Shown here: one piece after another, positions 45,772 through 58,639 of the stretch
Position numbering within the stretch: position 1 is the stretch's first letter
Layout of the letters: each line of letters begins with the position of its first letter
Assembly (NCBI GenBank): GCA_023525975.1
Contig: CM042042.1
Coordinates: forward strand, 6,269,501 to 6,333,500
DNA from: Smallanthus sonchifolius
Taxonomy: Eukaryota > Streptophyta > Magnoliopsida > Asterales > Asteraceae
DNA length: 64,000 bases
Direction: 5' to 3'
Position numbers and translations under genes: made by a program
Notes under the pieces: generated by a model
Told to the model about the DNA's origin: nothing
Database searches by the model: none
What the model saw: the letters and a program-made list of their open reading frames with translations, nothing else

Positions 45772-47456
45772 ATGGCGACTTGTTCATCGTGTTACACATC
45801 TCCGCTCCACACTCGAATATCCTCCAAACATCAAACAACTCTACCTCCTTCCACCTCTTTCCTCACCAGACGCTCACCTATCTCTCTCAGCTCGGTATCA
45901 CGGCCGGTGGCAGCCGCTAACTCCATCGAAGTTGAGAAACCAGCGGTTGCAGAAACTCCTTCGAAGATTCTCCCGTTCCGAGTCGGCCATGGCTTCGATC
46001 TTCATAGATTGGAACCTGGATACCCTCTCATCATCGGAGGCATTAATATTCCTCATGACAGAGGCTGCGAAGCTCATTCCGATGGTAATTTGTTATACTG
46101 TAACTTCAATCTATGATTACTAATCTATTGATTACATATTTGCTTAAATTTGTATTTACAATAACTGTTTGCAGTTATATCTATCAACTGTGTGAAATGA
46201 AATTATACATGTCAAAACAATAATCTTATTGATGAAAACATAATTAATTGTTAAAATTTAAAAATCTCATTGTTATGAGGTTTTCAACACTCCAATTCAT
46301 CCTCATTGAGCATGTTAAAGAGTTTATTTAGATATGATTTATGGTATAGTTACAGATTTTGTACGAAAGTCGATAATCGAACCTTTTGAACAGCGAGCAT
46401 TCGAGTCAATTTGGGGAATATGTATGAAATAAATGATAGAATTGCTGATTGCAGTAGACTTCTGATGTGGATCTTAAGTGTTCATGATTGAATTTCAATG
46501 GATGAACACATTAACATTCTGGAGAATCCAAGAAGAAGTAAAGATTCCTGTAGAGTTGTTAAATCTGTTATGAGAATTGAGAGACAAGGGAAGGAATTAT
46601 GTTCTTACTAATTGACAACTGATTACAAGGATTAACTCTCTTATTTATACACATACAGAGTTGACTAATTTTGACCTAACAACTTCTAGCAAGACTTAAC
46701 CAGACTAACTAACCACAGTTACTATCACACTAACTATGGTTAACTTTAGTACATATCAACTTCCTTACCATAACAAATGGAAAGTGCGAAGATATGTTGG
46801 AAATGTTATATAAACAATCCATTTGACTTATTGACTAGTTTAAAAGAAAAAGAACAACTTATGTAGCAGCAGGTCATTTTATTTGCAATTGCAGTCAAGA
46901 TAGTACTTGAAATTCAAAGTGATGATAGTACTTAAATGTGTTGTGATGTGTTGATTACGCATATGAATGTTTGATGAGGTGATGTTTTCTTCTAATTGAT
47001 TGGGGTGTTTTTAGGTGATGTGTTGATGCATTGTGTTGTTGATGCGATTCTGGGTGCTTTGGGTCTACCGGACATTGGGCAGATCTTTCCAGACTCGGAT
47101 CCTAAATGGAAAGGGGCAGCATCGTCCGTCTTCATCAAGGAAGCTGTAAGATTCAAATTCATAATTTGATTTTTAACTCTTATTTATGTGGCACATGGGA
47201 TTTGAGTAATGTCAAATATCAGGTGGGTTTGATGCATGAGGCTGGTTATGAGATAGGAAACTTAGATGCCACTTTGATTCTTCAAAGACCAAAAGTAAGC
47301 CCTCACAAAGAGGCGATTCGAGCCAATTTGTCTTTGCTACTAGGTGCAAACCCTAGTGTTGTGAACCTGAAAGCTAAAACTCATGAGAAGGTAGATAGCC
47401 TTGGGGAAAATAGAAGTATTGCAGCTCACACAGTTGTGCTTTTAATGAAGAAATGA
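45772..47456 (+). CDS. ISPF: 2-C-methyl-D-erythritol 2,4-cyclodiphosphate synthase, plastid
   Basis: Three exons, 45772-46084, 47015-47145 and 47223-47456, give 225 residues. The first 60-65 residues are Ser/Thr-rich with few acids, a typical chloroplast transit peptide. The catalytic domain starts at ILPFRVGHGFDLHRLEPGYP, where the Asp and His of GFDLHRL bind the metal. It continues HSDGDVLMHCVVDAILGALG with the third metal ligand, IFPDSDPKWKGA, ATLILQRPKVSPH and IAAHTVVLLMKK. The enzyme, a trimer in the plastid stroma, turns CDP-methylerythritol 2-phosphate into methylerythritol cyclodiphosphate and CMP, the fifth step of the MEP route to isoprenoids. All recognised active-site motifs are present. 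A Helitron-like end lies about 70 bp before the ATG, within the 5' UTR or core promoter. Confidence 0.96.
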
Positions 47457-48452
47457 GGCTTTTGGCTTTCTTCTAGTGTAAGAATTATAATTTATACATG
47501 CTACATTTGCATCATTGTATCAAGATTTGAAAAAAAACAATAACTAATTTGTTTACGCATTTATGGCGTAAAGTATATTAAAAAAACCAGAATCCTTTAA
47601 TTTGGATATCTAAGTAGTAGTCAAACTGTCATTAAATTATGTGTCAAGTCAAACGTAAATCCTTTATATCGGTCACAATTAGGCAGGTTGGGTAACGGGT
47701 CAAAATGGGTAAGGTGGGGCTGGGTCAAGCAAGAATACTTTTCTGTCATTTTTCAAAAATAATTATGTAACATATGGTTACAAAATATTTTTACAATTAG
47801 TTAGAAGATTTTATGCATCTCAAGACTACATATTTCAAGTGACTTTTAACCTGTCTAACCAACCCAAACAATTTGACCTGTTTCCTTTTCAGTTAAGTAC
47901 TTCAGCTCAACCCATGTGACTCGTTAATGGACAAAACATAAACCAAATCGAACCATTTACATACAAAAGGGTTAAATTGTCACTGATTATATCTAACAGT
48001 GACATGTAATCTCGATCTTCGCCAAATTGGAAAGGTCCTCTTAACAGTGAAATGAAGATTTCTGCACGCGAGCGGCTCTACTTACTGTATAAGAAAAAAA
48101 CGACCAACCATACGGGTCCCCAAAAAAGTTTTGGGTTTTGATACTCGATGCTTCGATGTGTGAATTAAAAATTTATTTCCAGGCCTAAAGCAAAGACGGC
48201 TCCACATGTAATATGTTCCATCTCTATCATACTGAAGATAATAAAAAATCGTCATGTAATATGTTCCATCTCTATCATACTGAAGATAATAAAAAATCGT
48301 CATCCAACGGTCTGAGATGAATTTAGTTATACCGGTAAATTTTCCTCATATTTTGTTCAGTTATATGATATCAAGAAACTCCTGATGGAAACCGCGGTTT
48401 CACAAAAACACACTTTTTAGTAAAATGAGAGTATGATTATGAGTTCAAACAA
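47457..48452. other. Intergenic stretch after ISPF
   Basis: It contains the ISPF 3' UTR, a GGGTCAAA-rich probable MITE at about 47660-47960 of the same style as those in the PIAL introns, and the 48-bp tandem duplication at 48205-48300. No other gene seen. Confidence 0.45.
48205..48300 (+). repeat. Tandem duplication, two 48-bp units
   Basis: CATGTAATATGTTCCATCTC...AAAAAATCGT occurs twice head to tail without a difference, period 48 bp (48205 and 48253). The identity indicates a recent slippage or duplication. Confidence 0.92.
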
Positions 48453-48927
48453 GGGCAAATGCTATAAAAAACTAATATACTTTCTGGTTTTTCTTACAAA
48501 AGTCCTACAACAATTTTTTACAATTAAAAAACCAACATACTCTCTTTTTTTCTCACAAAAGTCGCTTAACAAATTTTTGCATATAAAAAACCAACATACT
48601 TTCTTGTTTTTCTCACAAAAGTCCCTCGACAACTATTTATCTTAGCAAATGAATCCACAAAAGTAAAGCAAAGGAAATCGACCGACAGAATCAAGAGCAA
48701 ATGAATCATTTGCCTTACTTATGTGGATTCATTTGTTAGAATAAATAGTTGTCAAGGGACTTTTATGAGAAAAACAAGAAAGTATGTTAGTTTTTTATGT
48801 GTAAAAATTTGTTAAGTGATTTTTGTGAGAAAAAAGAGTGTATGTTGATTTTTTAAATACAAAAAATTGTTAAGATACTTCTGTAAGAAAAACCAGAAAA
48901 TATGTTAGTTTTTTATGACATTTGCCC
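48453..48927. mobile_element. MULE-type foldback MITE with internal triplication
   Basis: It has inverted ends GGGCAAATGCTATAAAAAAC and GGGCAAATGTCATAAAAAAC. A perfect 9 bp duplication TTCAAACAA flanks it (48444-48452 and 48928-48936). Each arm is made of about three 60-bp units (ACATACTTTCTTGTTTTTCT-like, then CACAAAAGTC), so the whole can form a long ladder-like hairpin. Confidence 0.9.
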
Positions 48928-49244
48928 TTCAAACAATAAAAAAGTTAATAGTATTTCGCTTTAGCAAATAGGTAGGGTGCCCTCGACTCTGCACATGGTT
49001 GATGGTTACAACAATAAGCAAGACCAACAGTTCACACATGACCAATAAGTCAAACACAAAATCCCTGATACACAAAATACCTAATTAATAATTTAATGTT
49101 CATGTTCAAATTTAACACTCACGTGTATATGAGTTAAGATTTGGTATGTATAAATTAGAAGCATTTAGGATTATGTGTTGTGTGTGTCCCAAAGTAATAA
49201 GAAAACTTGCAGGAACAAGAAAAAGAAGAATCAGTAGTAATATG

Positions 49245-49269
49245 TCTATATATATATATATATATATAT
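49245..49269. repeat. (TA)n microsatellite
   Basis: An uninterrupted TA run of about 25 bp lies just downstream of the PIAL gene. Confidence 0.9.
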
Positions 49270-49431
49270 TCGCAGATGATGTAACCAAGTGTGACCCCAA
49301 AGTAACTTACTCTAAACGACGTGGAACGGTTTGAGGATGTCAACAAAAACTTAACCATAATCTATAGTTGCACAGCCCACTAGTAGATACAAAAATGGCT
49401 ATGATAATTTAACCCATTCCCATGCGACCTC

Positions 49432-52400
49432 CTAATTATCATGCAAAACTCCAGCACCACCATTCCCATCCAATACCGAACCATCTGCACCTTCTACAAA
49501 ACCATCAGCATTTAAGTTATTTGCCATTAGGATTTGCAGATGGTGTGGTATGAAAGGTCTAGGAGTGTTCAGAACCGGTGGGCTAGCCGCCAGGACCGGT
49601 TGTGTTGGCCGAACTATGGATCGACTAAAAGCTTCTGAATAGGCACGACCGGACAAACTTCCACGCATTCGACCAGTTGGTCGCCAGTTTTGGTCTGCTG
49701 GTGCATTGGCTGAACTCTCTTGCATCCTAGAAGCTTGACCAAGACCTAGACATGAGGTGCACAAAATACCAAATTTTCAAATTAGTAATTGTCCAGGTGG
49801 CAATTATAACCCGTAAAGGGCAAATACGTCAATTTGGGTTATACTTTAAAGTAGATAAAACGAGTTGCGAGTCACAAAAAGAGTATATAATAATAAAGCC
49901 TCGAAAATCATTTCACTAAAAACTAGATCATTATTGTAATAATAATATAACAGTGCTTTAAACTAGTACCTGTTTGCTGTTCTGATGATATCACAGGCGT
50001 AGATGATAATGAAGTCTGGAGTGGAGCTGGAACCGGTGGTGTCCAGCTACCGACATGGAAAGCTTGTGGAGCAGCATTGGCATAGTGATAGGTTTGTTGG
50101 TTGCTTATGGAACCAGTTGTGGGACGTGCATAGTGGTGGGCTTGTTGATTGCTCGCTTGACCAATTGCGGGACCCACAAAAGGTGACTGCACAGAATTTG
50201 GTATCGTATGGTTGCCTGACTGTCGGTAAGAGTTGAAGCGATGACCACTTGATTGATGAGATGGACCCGAGTGCACACCGAATTGTTGAGCTGGTTGGGT
50301 GGAAACATTTGGCGGATCACGATGAACCCAATTCTACAGGGGAAAAAAGAGTTAAGAATATGAAGCATAACTAGAGGAGACTATTAACAAAGAATGAGAA
50401 AAACAACAATCAGTTAGAATTGTGTGGTCTAGGAAGAAGATAGCTAGAGGTGGAAGATTCGATCCATTTTCTTATGAATGGGTTAAATCGGTTGTGTTTT
50501 ATCTCAAACAATTCAAACAGGTAATATCAAAATATATATAGCTTAAAAGGAAATGGGTCAAAGGTCCTCTTAAGATCATGTTATTCAAAGAATAGATTAG
50601 TATGTCATAATCATACTGGACAGTTGACAAACTAATTATTTATTAAAAAAATATTTTAAACAAAAAGTGTGTTGTGGCTCAACCGAGCCTGTCTTGACCA
50701 AAATCTAACCAGCCAATTTTGCAAATCTAAAAAAAAACATTAAATACAAACTATGAAGGTGATAATATATTGTTTGTACCTGTGAGCCCATGTTCTCGGA
50801 CATTGACATCTGATGCCGATCCATTTGAGATCTAGAAAATTGTTGCCGTCTACCATCACTAATCATTCCTGTAGAAGTCTGAACTGGAGGTGCCTGAACA
50901 GCATTTGGAATTCTTGTAACGTGCCTGTTAGGTGTCGTGTACCTCAGACCATAATCATTACTCATACTGTTCATGCTATGCTGCTGAAACTGCATACTGG
51001 AAGCAGAAATGTGAGTTTGACTTTGACCCTGCAAAAAATGATTCATGAATGTGTTTGATGCCCCGATTGCATGTGTTGGTAACTGCATATTGTTGGAACA
51101 AGAAATTACGGTTTGACCCTGAGAAATAGTAGCATGTGATCTAGTATCTGATGTCACAGTTTCATATGGCAGTCTGAAAAATTGATTCTCCATTTGAGGT
51201 GAAATATTTGTATGGACAGGGTTCATGTTCACATGGCTAGGAATTTGATCACCGGGATTAGGTTGGTCAAACTGAGGAAGAGAAGGGTTTTTTTCATTTT
51301 CTTGATGGGAATTACTGGCGTCAATATCATTATCCCCTTCCGTAAGGTCCATAATATCTACACCCGTGTCTGAAGAGGGAGTAGGTTGTTTGTGTGAAAA
51401 TGATTTCTCTTGTTTATCCGCATGATCATCACATTCATTAAAAGCTTCCCACGAGCCATCAGCGGAGAATTTCACATGAGAAATATTATCACCTACCTCT
51501 TTCAAAACCTACGGACAAATCAATTACTTTCATTAGGCAGTTCAAGAGTATCAAATAAATAGAAAATGGTTGGTTCAGGCGGGTTGGGTAACATATGAAA
51601 ACAGGTTCGGGTTGAAACAGATCATCCTAGAACAGGCCAAGTCAGGTCGAACCACAAATATATTTTTTTTTCTAGGAATATTCAATTGCGTTAATTATAA
51701 TTAAAAACACAATATTATTACATTAATATGCAGAACCTACGAATAGACAAATTTTAACCCATTAGACACATTACCCTTTTAACTAATTTGAACCATTTGA
51801 GATAAAACAAACCAAAATCAATCCATTCATAAGTAAATGGGTCAAAATTGACACCTCTACTTCTAGGTTACTTGCCTTAGCCATGCCTTGGTCAATTCGG
51901 ATGTCAGTGAAGCATACAGATTGACTGCAATGGGGACAGCGCCATGATGGTCTTCTCGAGTTTATGTCCACATAGTTGTCAAAATCAAAGCACTGCAAAA
52001 AAAAGAGTATTTTTAATAGATCATAATAGGATAAGATATGATGTATACCAAACCAGGCACTACATCAGAAAAGGTCAACATGGTCAAAGTTACCAACACT
52101 CAGCGGCCACGGCATCATCTTGCAAACGTAACCAAATCAGATGCCATTAAATTGAAGCTTTTGAGAGTCGGTTGCCTTGAATTATATTTTTGAAACTTTA
52201 ATGGTTGTTTCTAGGGGTAAAGACATCCTTAAAGCCATATATCCCACAAACTACATAAGTAATGCAAAATGGTGACTCACCTGAAGATGTTTGCATAAAT
52301 GGCCTTTGACAGGTGTTGTGATGCGTTTAAAGCTGTATAAAAAAGAGAGCCCAGATCCAAAGACATAAATAAGTGACGACAAGAGAAGTTACTAATTCTG

Positions 52401-55400
52401 TTGAAATAAAATGCTATTAAACTGAATTAGCAATTAATATAAGAGGGCAAGAAATTAGAAATTAATAGCTTCAAAAACAAGTCCGTTGCATACCTTATGG
52501 GGCAATTTAGTGATATTCTAGATGGCCCTTCAACTATATCGTTATCTATCATGAAAAAACAAACCAAAAACATATAGATAAGAACGTCGACACGATTATG
52601 ATTATATTCTTACGACTTATGTTATTTTCTCAAACATTACATTACCTGAATCAGGTGCAGCAGCGACAGGTGGCACATAATTTGGAAGGACAGGGCAGCT
52701 TGGGTCTGTGATCATACTCATGAAGGCAACAACGATGACATATTTCCCTACCATAGAATTACAGACAGTTTAATATAGAGAATTTAAGCATGTAAAGTAT
52801 GTTGGAAACAAAGGGCATGCATACAGTAATACCATTGAACTGGCCCACCGCTTGAAGAAGATTTGTTCCGTACTTAACCAAATCCGTTACATGTGTTGGA
52901 ATCTGTGGTCCAGGATCCTGATAGAAAGATTATGAAATAAAAGCACATTAAAGTGTTAACACAACCAAAATGGGCGCCAGGCCCAGCATACATATGTAGC
53001 AACTAAAGGTGGCAATTCTGATTTGGGTTATTGTGTGTCTTTAACTTGTCAAACAGGAAAATCAAAAGGCTCTAAAATGGGAATGGGTCAAATATAGAGT
53101 AATGTCACCCAAAGTGTATTTGTAATGCATACAATCTCCTAAACCAGTCTATTAAAAAAGAGTAGATAATTGTTTGAAATAATGTAATTTGCATTATGGT
53201 ATTTGACACACTAATTACTTACAAAAAGTTCAATTTTCTTGACAAAAAGTGTTTTGGGGTCAATCCAAACGGATCTGATTCATTTCAAACCGTACCAAAA
53301 ACTACCCATATTGACCCGAACCCGTTTGCCCTGTAATGCGCTCATTTTGCCACTTTAGCTGCAAGCCCGCAATCCTCATGGATCAGTGTATACAAACCTT
53401 ACAAATGCAAGTTCTATTATCAACTGCTTTCCCGTTCAACAAAAAGCTAGAAATTGAACACAACCAATTACAGGTCAGACCACTTTAAGCATGTGTGTTT
53501 TGTGAGAAAAATGTACAAGGGGTAAAGAGAAACATATACTTGACTAGCTGGGGACTTGTGATGCATGATGATGTCTCTGTATTATCTGCTTGGGCAACAA
53601 ACAAATACTGTAGTGAAGTTAAAAAGAGAAATAACTAAAAAAATCAAAAGAAAAAATAGACTCAATTCAATATTAAAATATCACTAACCAGAGATATTAA
53701 CTTCTATTTAATGAAAATCTAAATCAGAATGCATGATAAAACAAACACTTTTGTCATATATCAAATTATAATATGGAAATCTTACTACTTTCTCATCAGG
53801 AGAATTTGCATTCTTTGTAATCTGGAAATCTTTAACAAGTGCACCGTATCCCGGCTACAGTATAGACAAAATGATGATTAGTACACAGATCTTAAAGATA
53901 ATATTAGTTGAGGGAAAACTGAAAACTATTACCATTGCCTCAATAAATGCAAATATTTTACCCATCTTCATTCTAGGATAGAACCTGAAGGAATATAATA
54001 GAGCCAAAAGATTATTTAAAAAAAAACAAACACAATAATCCAAATACGAAAGAAAGAGTTGTCATAAATACCTTGACAATACTATTGAGATGCTGTGATG
54101 AACTGTGCTCTCCCCAGAGTTCATATCTCTAGCACTGCAGAAACTCGCTGCCATCTACAGTCACAATGCAGTAGTCTTAATAAGAAAATTTGCTACAAGA
54201 ACAAAATATTAAGTTATCAAAAATAGAAGTATTAAAAAACCATTTACAAACCTCACTCCAAAGGATATAAACTTCTTCATTATCCTTCTCACTGAACCAT
54301 CCATTTGTACATGCACCCTGTTAAAAATAAGGTAACAAGATTTAAAACTTAAGAAAGTAAGAAATGCACAGCACATCATCAATAAGATAAAAACATAAAT
54401 CAAAACTTATAAACCCACAGAAACTGATGATTAAAATGACATGGAAGAAATTGAGATACAAGAGTACCTTTATAGATATCATCAGCACCATAATAGCTGT
54501 TTGTACGTTTGTATCATTTGTCCATTGACATACCTAAGCACATAATGGTGTAAGTATTTGTGACATATGGCATAGAGTACAAGAAAGGCCCAGGGAAAAC
54601 ACATCAATAATAAGCCTTTCCTATGTATATGAAGGCTAATTAAACTAACTATATAAAACACGTACACAGAATTCTACAAAAGACTTAACATGAACAAATA
54701 CATCGTTATGCCTGGAGCACAAAGATGGAATCAGCAGCACCTGCATCTCAAATCCTGGTGATTTGTTGCTATAAAATCAGTGTCTAAATTTAAAATTAAG
54801 TTACATCACTTTTTGAGAATTTCATAGTAATCACAAACATCAATATACAAGAAGAGTAAGGAAAAGAGAAACACAAGGCAGTTGGCTTCTAATTATGGAT
54901 GAAAACTTATAGAGAAAACAATGTCTCAAAAGTATCACTGTGACTGAAAATTTCATTTTAACCCTTTCGGTTATTGAACTTTTACTCAATACCCTTGTCA
55001 TATTTTAATCAATTCACATAATTTATATAAGGTAAAATTGTTTTATACAAAATTTATTATTATAAAGATCTCATTGACTTTTAAAATGAACCCATTTTGG
55101 ATAAGATAATTAAATTTATTAAAATATTCAATTATTGGTGTAATTTACAAGTGTTATAAACATATAACTAATTAGTTTTTTTAAAAGTAACTAATAAGGG
55201 AATAAAGTGAACATAAACTTAAAATAAACTACAACATTGATTAAAAACAGTAGTAGTACCTAGTTAGATATTCTAAAATCTATTAGTTAATGTAATAGCT
55301 TTAGTTATTTTATAAGATATATTTTGTACTTCTAAAAAATAATTAAAATAAATTGATTTAGTTATTTTAGAGTATATTGGAGATGAACCAAGCTTAAAAA

Positions 55401-56666
55401 TGACATCGCATCATGTTGAAGTATTTTTTTTACTCTCGATTTGGAGTAAGAGAGAAAGAACACGTGAAAGAGTTTTTTACCTGCTTCAATAAATAAGGTA
55501 ACACTGAAGCTCTGTTGGGAATTTCGTTGTTACCAACCGCATTGTCAATTCGTCTGTAATGGACAATGTATATCTTATCAGTACAAAATGTTGAATATTA
55601 CATAGAGTTTCAGAAATTTGGGATGTAACGTAAAGTTTGGATGATATAACTGAAGGATTTCACCATGTTCAAGTTTCTCTCTGGACCTATCATTTGTGAT
55701 TGCTAAATACATTCAGGGTCAGATTGTTAAACTCTATAGGTAAGTGTCGTGTGGGCCAAAAGTTTGTATAAACGCAAGCTTTGTCGAGAACATTAAGGAT
55801 TGTTACGTTCACTGAATAACTTGCTGAATAACTCTATTTCTTCCATAGTTCCATGTAAATAAGTCCTAAACAAACATGTTTTACCAAATAAGACCTCAAA
55901 ACCATAATGCAAACAAACATGCTCCAACTTCACTTGTCAAATGAGCTAATTTCTAGCTCCAGTGATGAACTGAAGCATAGATAGAGCAACCAAAGGTCAA
56001 TAACCAGCATAAACTCTACAGAAAATCCAAATTATTTACTCTAGTTTCTCAATCTAAGTAAACAAACTCCAAATTCAAACGCAAATCTTCTGTTTCTTAC
56101 TCAAAATTCAGCATCCAAAATAAGTTTAGTGAGTGCGTGCATCTGTGTGTGTGTGTGTGTGAAATCGAGGCACAAATAAACTATCTGCGACCTAAAATTG
56201 AGGCTCTATAACAAATCAACAACCAGAATTTTGTGCTTTCCGCCATAACTGAAGATAAAACACGCATAACAAAATAAGTTTAGCGAGTGTGTGTGTGTGT
56301 GTGAAATCGAGGCACAAATACACTATCTGCGACCTAGAATTGAGGCTTAATAACAAAACAACAACCAGAATTTTGTGTTTTCCTCCATAACTGAAATAAA
56401 ACACGCACAAATGAGAACAAAATAGGTGTTACTGAGTGTGTGAGTGTGTGTGTGAAATCAGAAGAAATTATGAACGACCTTGAGAGAGAAACGCATAGAC
56501 GGCAGATCTCCTTGGTTTCAGTCCTGGCGCCAGTCGTAAAAGCAAGTAATCGATCAACAAGGCTGGAAAAGCGGCAAGTATCTGAGGACGACGAAGACAG
56601 CGTCCGGCCGTTTGGCATGTCCACCGAGCCGGTCACCTGCAACGGATTCATAACCGCTCCTGCCAT
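49432..56666 (-). CDS. SP-RING SUMO ligase, PIAL1/PIAL2 type
   Basis: Eighteen exons join in frame to 859 residues: 56666-56479, 55553-55481, 54740-54690, 54533-54468, 54317-54252, 54154-54072, 53984-53933, 53854-53786, 53607-53540, 53446-53398, 52917-52833, 52747-52646, 52545-52494, 52332-52281, 51992-51876, 51508-50780, 50333-49970 and 49745-49432. The helical N-terminal part (CQWTNDTNVQTAIMVLMISI) is followed by a PINIT-like region (THVTDLVKYGTNLLQAVGQF) and the SP-RING with GHLCKHLQCFDF, SRRPSWRCPHC and DIRIDQGMAK. A long Gln/Ser/Pro-rich tail with a DIMDLTEGD SUMO-interacting-type motif follows. Arabidopsis PIAL proteins build SUMO chains (E4 activity), and PIAL2 also joins MOM1 in silencing, in the nucleus. 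The intron after the SP-RING uses a GC donor. The 51-nt exon 54740-54690 is in frame but less sure than the others. Confidence 0.92.
50440..50720. mobile_element. Probable MITE in a PIAL intron
   Basis: It starts CTAGAGGTGGAAGATTCGAT and contains AAATGGGTCAAAGG. It is similar in style to the units at 51560 and 52995. The right end (GTCTTGACCAAAATC) is degenerate and no target duplication was found. Confidence 0.45.
51560..51870. mobile_element. Probable MITE in a PIAL intron
   Basis: The left side is rich in GGTTCAGGCGGGTTGGGTAA-type words. The right end, inverted, reads AGAGGTGTCAATTTTGACCC, like the ends of the neighbouring copies. It lies in the intron that has the GC donor. Confidence 0.45.
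52995..53362. mobile_element. Probable MITE in a PIAL intron
   Basis: The ends GCAACTAAAGGTGGCAA and, inverted, GCAGCTAAAGTGGCAA match over 15 of 17 positions with one gap. The interior is rich in GGGTCAA and its complement. It has hAT-style ends, but no clear 8 bp duplication is visible. Confidence 0.6.
56122..56460. repeat. Tandem duplication with GT tracts in intron 1 of the PIAL gene
   Basis: A unit of about 150 bp made of a (GT)n tract, GAAATCGAGGCACAAATA, ACTATCTGCGACCTA and CAACAACCAGAATTTTGTG occurs twice (from about 56143 and 56290). A third partial unit (GT tract, GAAATCA) abuts exon 1. Confidence 0.88.
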
Positions 56667-56784
56667 ACCGGAGACGATGAGACGAGTGGCGACAAAACTG
56701 TAAAAGCAAATGGTAATGGCGGTGGCTTGTATGTGTACGATAACTTTCAAATTAATAACGCGTGATTTTTTTTTAACCGTAATT

Positions 56785-56880
56785 TTTTATTCTATTTTTG
56801 TTGGATGAGATTAGAACCCACAATCTTTTGGTTATGAAACTCTCCTCTTACCACTACAGCACAACCCCACCCTTAACGAG
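56785..56880 (-). repeat. tRNA-derived SINE head
   Basis: On the minus strand GTGGGGTTGTGCTGTAGTGG with TAGTGGTAAGAGG (A-box) is followed by CCAAAAGATTGTGGGTTCTAAT (split B-box GGGTTCTAATC). It shares its layout and words with the unit at 24962. It sits 120 bp upstream of the PIAL start. Confidence 0.6.
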
Positions 56881-57758
56881 TGATTTTTAAATGGAAAAAC
56901 CACGGAGGGTCACGAAAGTACTTGTTATACCTATATGAGGAAATGCTATTAAACACCTCACGTTTTTTGTCGTAATTCTGTTTACTCAAATTATATTTTA
57001 CTTTAGCACTATCAAAACACACAATTTTTATGATAACGAATTAGATTCCACATTTTTTCTTTTTAGTTTCAAGTGTTTATAAAAAAATGTCTTTTCATGT
57101 GTTATTGATAGAATCTAATGATGATTTACAACGATTAGCGTTTATTGAAATGTATAGTTCTGTTAATTATTTGAATCCACAAAGCAAGTTATAGATTGGT
57201 AACAAATAAAGTATATTATATTCAAGATTAGGAACAAAATCTTAAGATATTGATAAAATACAAACATTATAAGTTATTGAACGATTAAAATAACGTATAG
57301 TTGATAGTAAGTACTGCATACTAACTACTTAATTAAATAGACAAGAGTTTAAAGTCAAGTAACGTGTGAACAAACTTAAAGCAATATAAGCCGACACATA
57401 AAACTAATCGAGAATACATGGCTTATATATAGGTTTTATACGAGTACTCTAATGGTGGAGTTAGGTTGTTAAGTCATCTTGCACTATAGTTTGTTATTTG
57501 TTTGTACATATTACTTCATGTTCTCGAAATTTATCATGATTGTGTTACACATGTTATTATTAGAGTTAATTATTACATTGATTACTTGTACTTTGATACA
57601 TGAGTTCTACGCGCCCTATGAAGCTTCTCACATGCATGACATTGTGACACCGATGGCGTGTGCACCATCCGTGGCGGTGAGATCAGATCATGACGTCTCC
57701 ATTTAGTACCAGCGAGGTACAACAGTCACATTTATGTTGAGGAGGATGGATTCAACCT

Positions 57759-57761
<3 letters not shown>

Positions 57762-57789
<28 letters not shown>
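57762..57789. repeat. (TA)n microsatellite
   Basis: A near-perfect TA run of 28 bp at the left edge of the duplicated segment that follows. Confidence 0.9.
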
Positions 57790-57975
57790 TGATTTTTATG
57801 GATGGCTTATGTGTTTGCTAATACCTCATCACATTATATTGGATGCACAAGTCTATAGCTTATGAAGCCCCACTCACATGGTATTTGTTTTTGTGGATGG
57901 CTTGTTTGTATGCCAAAACTCCGCCGCACTGTATTTGGTGCATAGGTATGCAGCCTATGTAGCCCCACTAGTATG
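57790..57975 (+). repeat. Imperfect tandem duplication, about 95-bp units
   Basis: Both halves share, in order, TTTTTATGGATGGCTT or TTTTTGTGGATGGCTTG, then CAC(A/T)GTATT-GG(A/T)TGCA, then GCCTATG(A/T)AGCCCCACT. They have diverged by many substitutions, so the duplication is old. Confidence 0.65.
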
Positions 57976-58639
57976 TTTTTACTTTTCGACTAAAGTATCC
58001 CGAAATGTGATAAAATGTTATTTAACATGACATATCATGTCTTTGTTACGTTCAAACTATTATATTGTCGTTTTATCACAACATTGTATTATACTGTTGT
58101 ACTTGTTATACTGAAACCCGGTTACATCGTTCTATTTTTCATGTTGTGAATACGTATTACCTTCCAATCTAGTAAATGTTTAAATTTTATATGAAAGATC
58201 ATAATTTCTAAACCCATCTAAAATCTTATTATTTCATAATCATGCCTTTTAAATACGACAAATCGTTATATATAGTTTAATAAATTGAACATGTATTACC
58301 TTCCTATCTAGTAAATGTTTAAATTGAATCATTAGAAAAGACATATTAAATCGTTAAACTCTTTTTATCAAACTTTATAAAAACCATACAATAATATAAA
58401 ATAAAACGTTTTATAAAGTGTTTTCAAATTATAATGAAATGTAGTAATGAGAAAACTATGGTTTTAAAATAAGAAAGGTTTGAATATTGGTTACGTTTTG
58501 ACATTCATTTGGTTCGACTTGTATATCATTTTAAACGAGGACGACGTGGGAAACAAGGTCACCGAAACATTTTTTTAATTTTTGAATCATTTTAACTAGA
58601 ATTTTTGCCTTGTGTTACGCGGCTGTAACGTAATTTAAA

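Larger units (their letters stand above)
56881..58639. other. Intergenic stretch upstream of the PIAL gene
   Basis: No gene is seen. It includes a (TA)n run at 57762-57789 and the imperfect duplication at 57790-57975. The frame at 57479-57706 is hydrophobic by composition only. Confidence 0.4.

Noticed and set aside
46085..47014. Further gene within ISPF intron 1
   Set aside because: No frame with protein character was seen; the intron is ordinary AT-rich DNA.
49923..50368. Extra minus-strand frames over the PIAL C-terminal exons
   Set aside because: They are the alternative frame and the intron read-through of the exon 50333-49970.
57479..57706. Hydrophobic 75-codon frame
   Set aside because: It is due to T-rich composition; there are no splice or family signals and it ends near a repeat.
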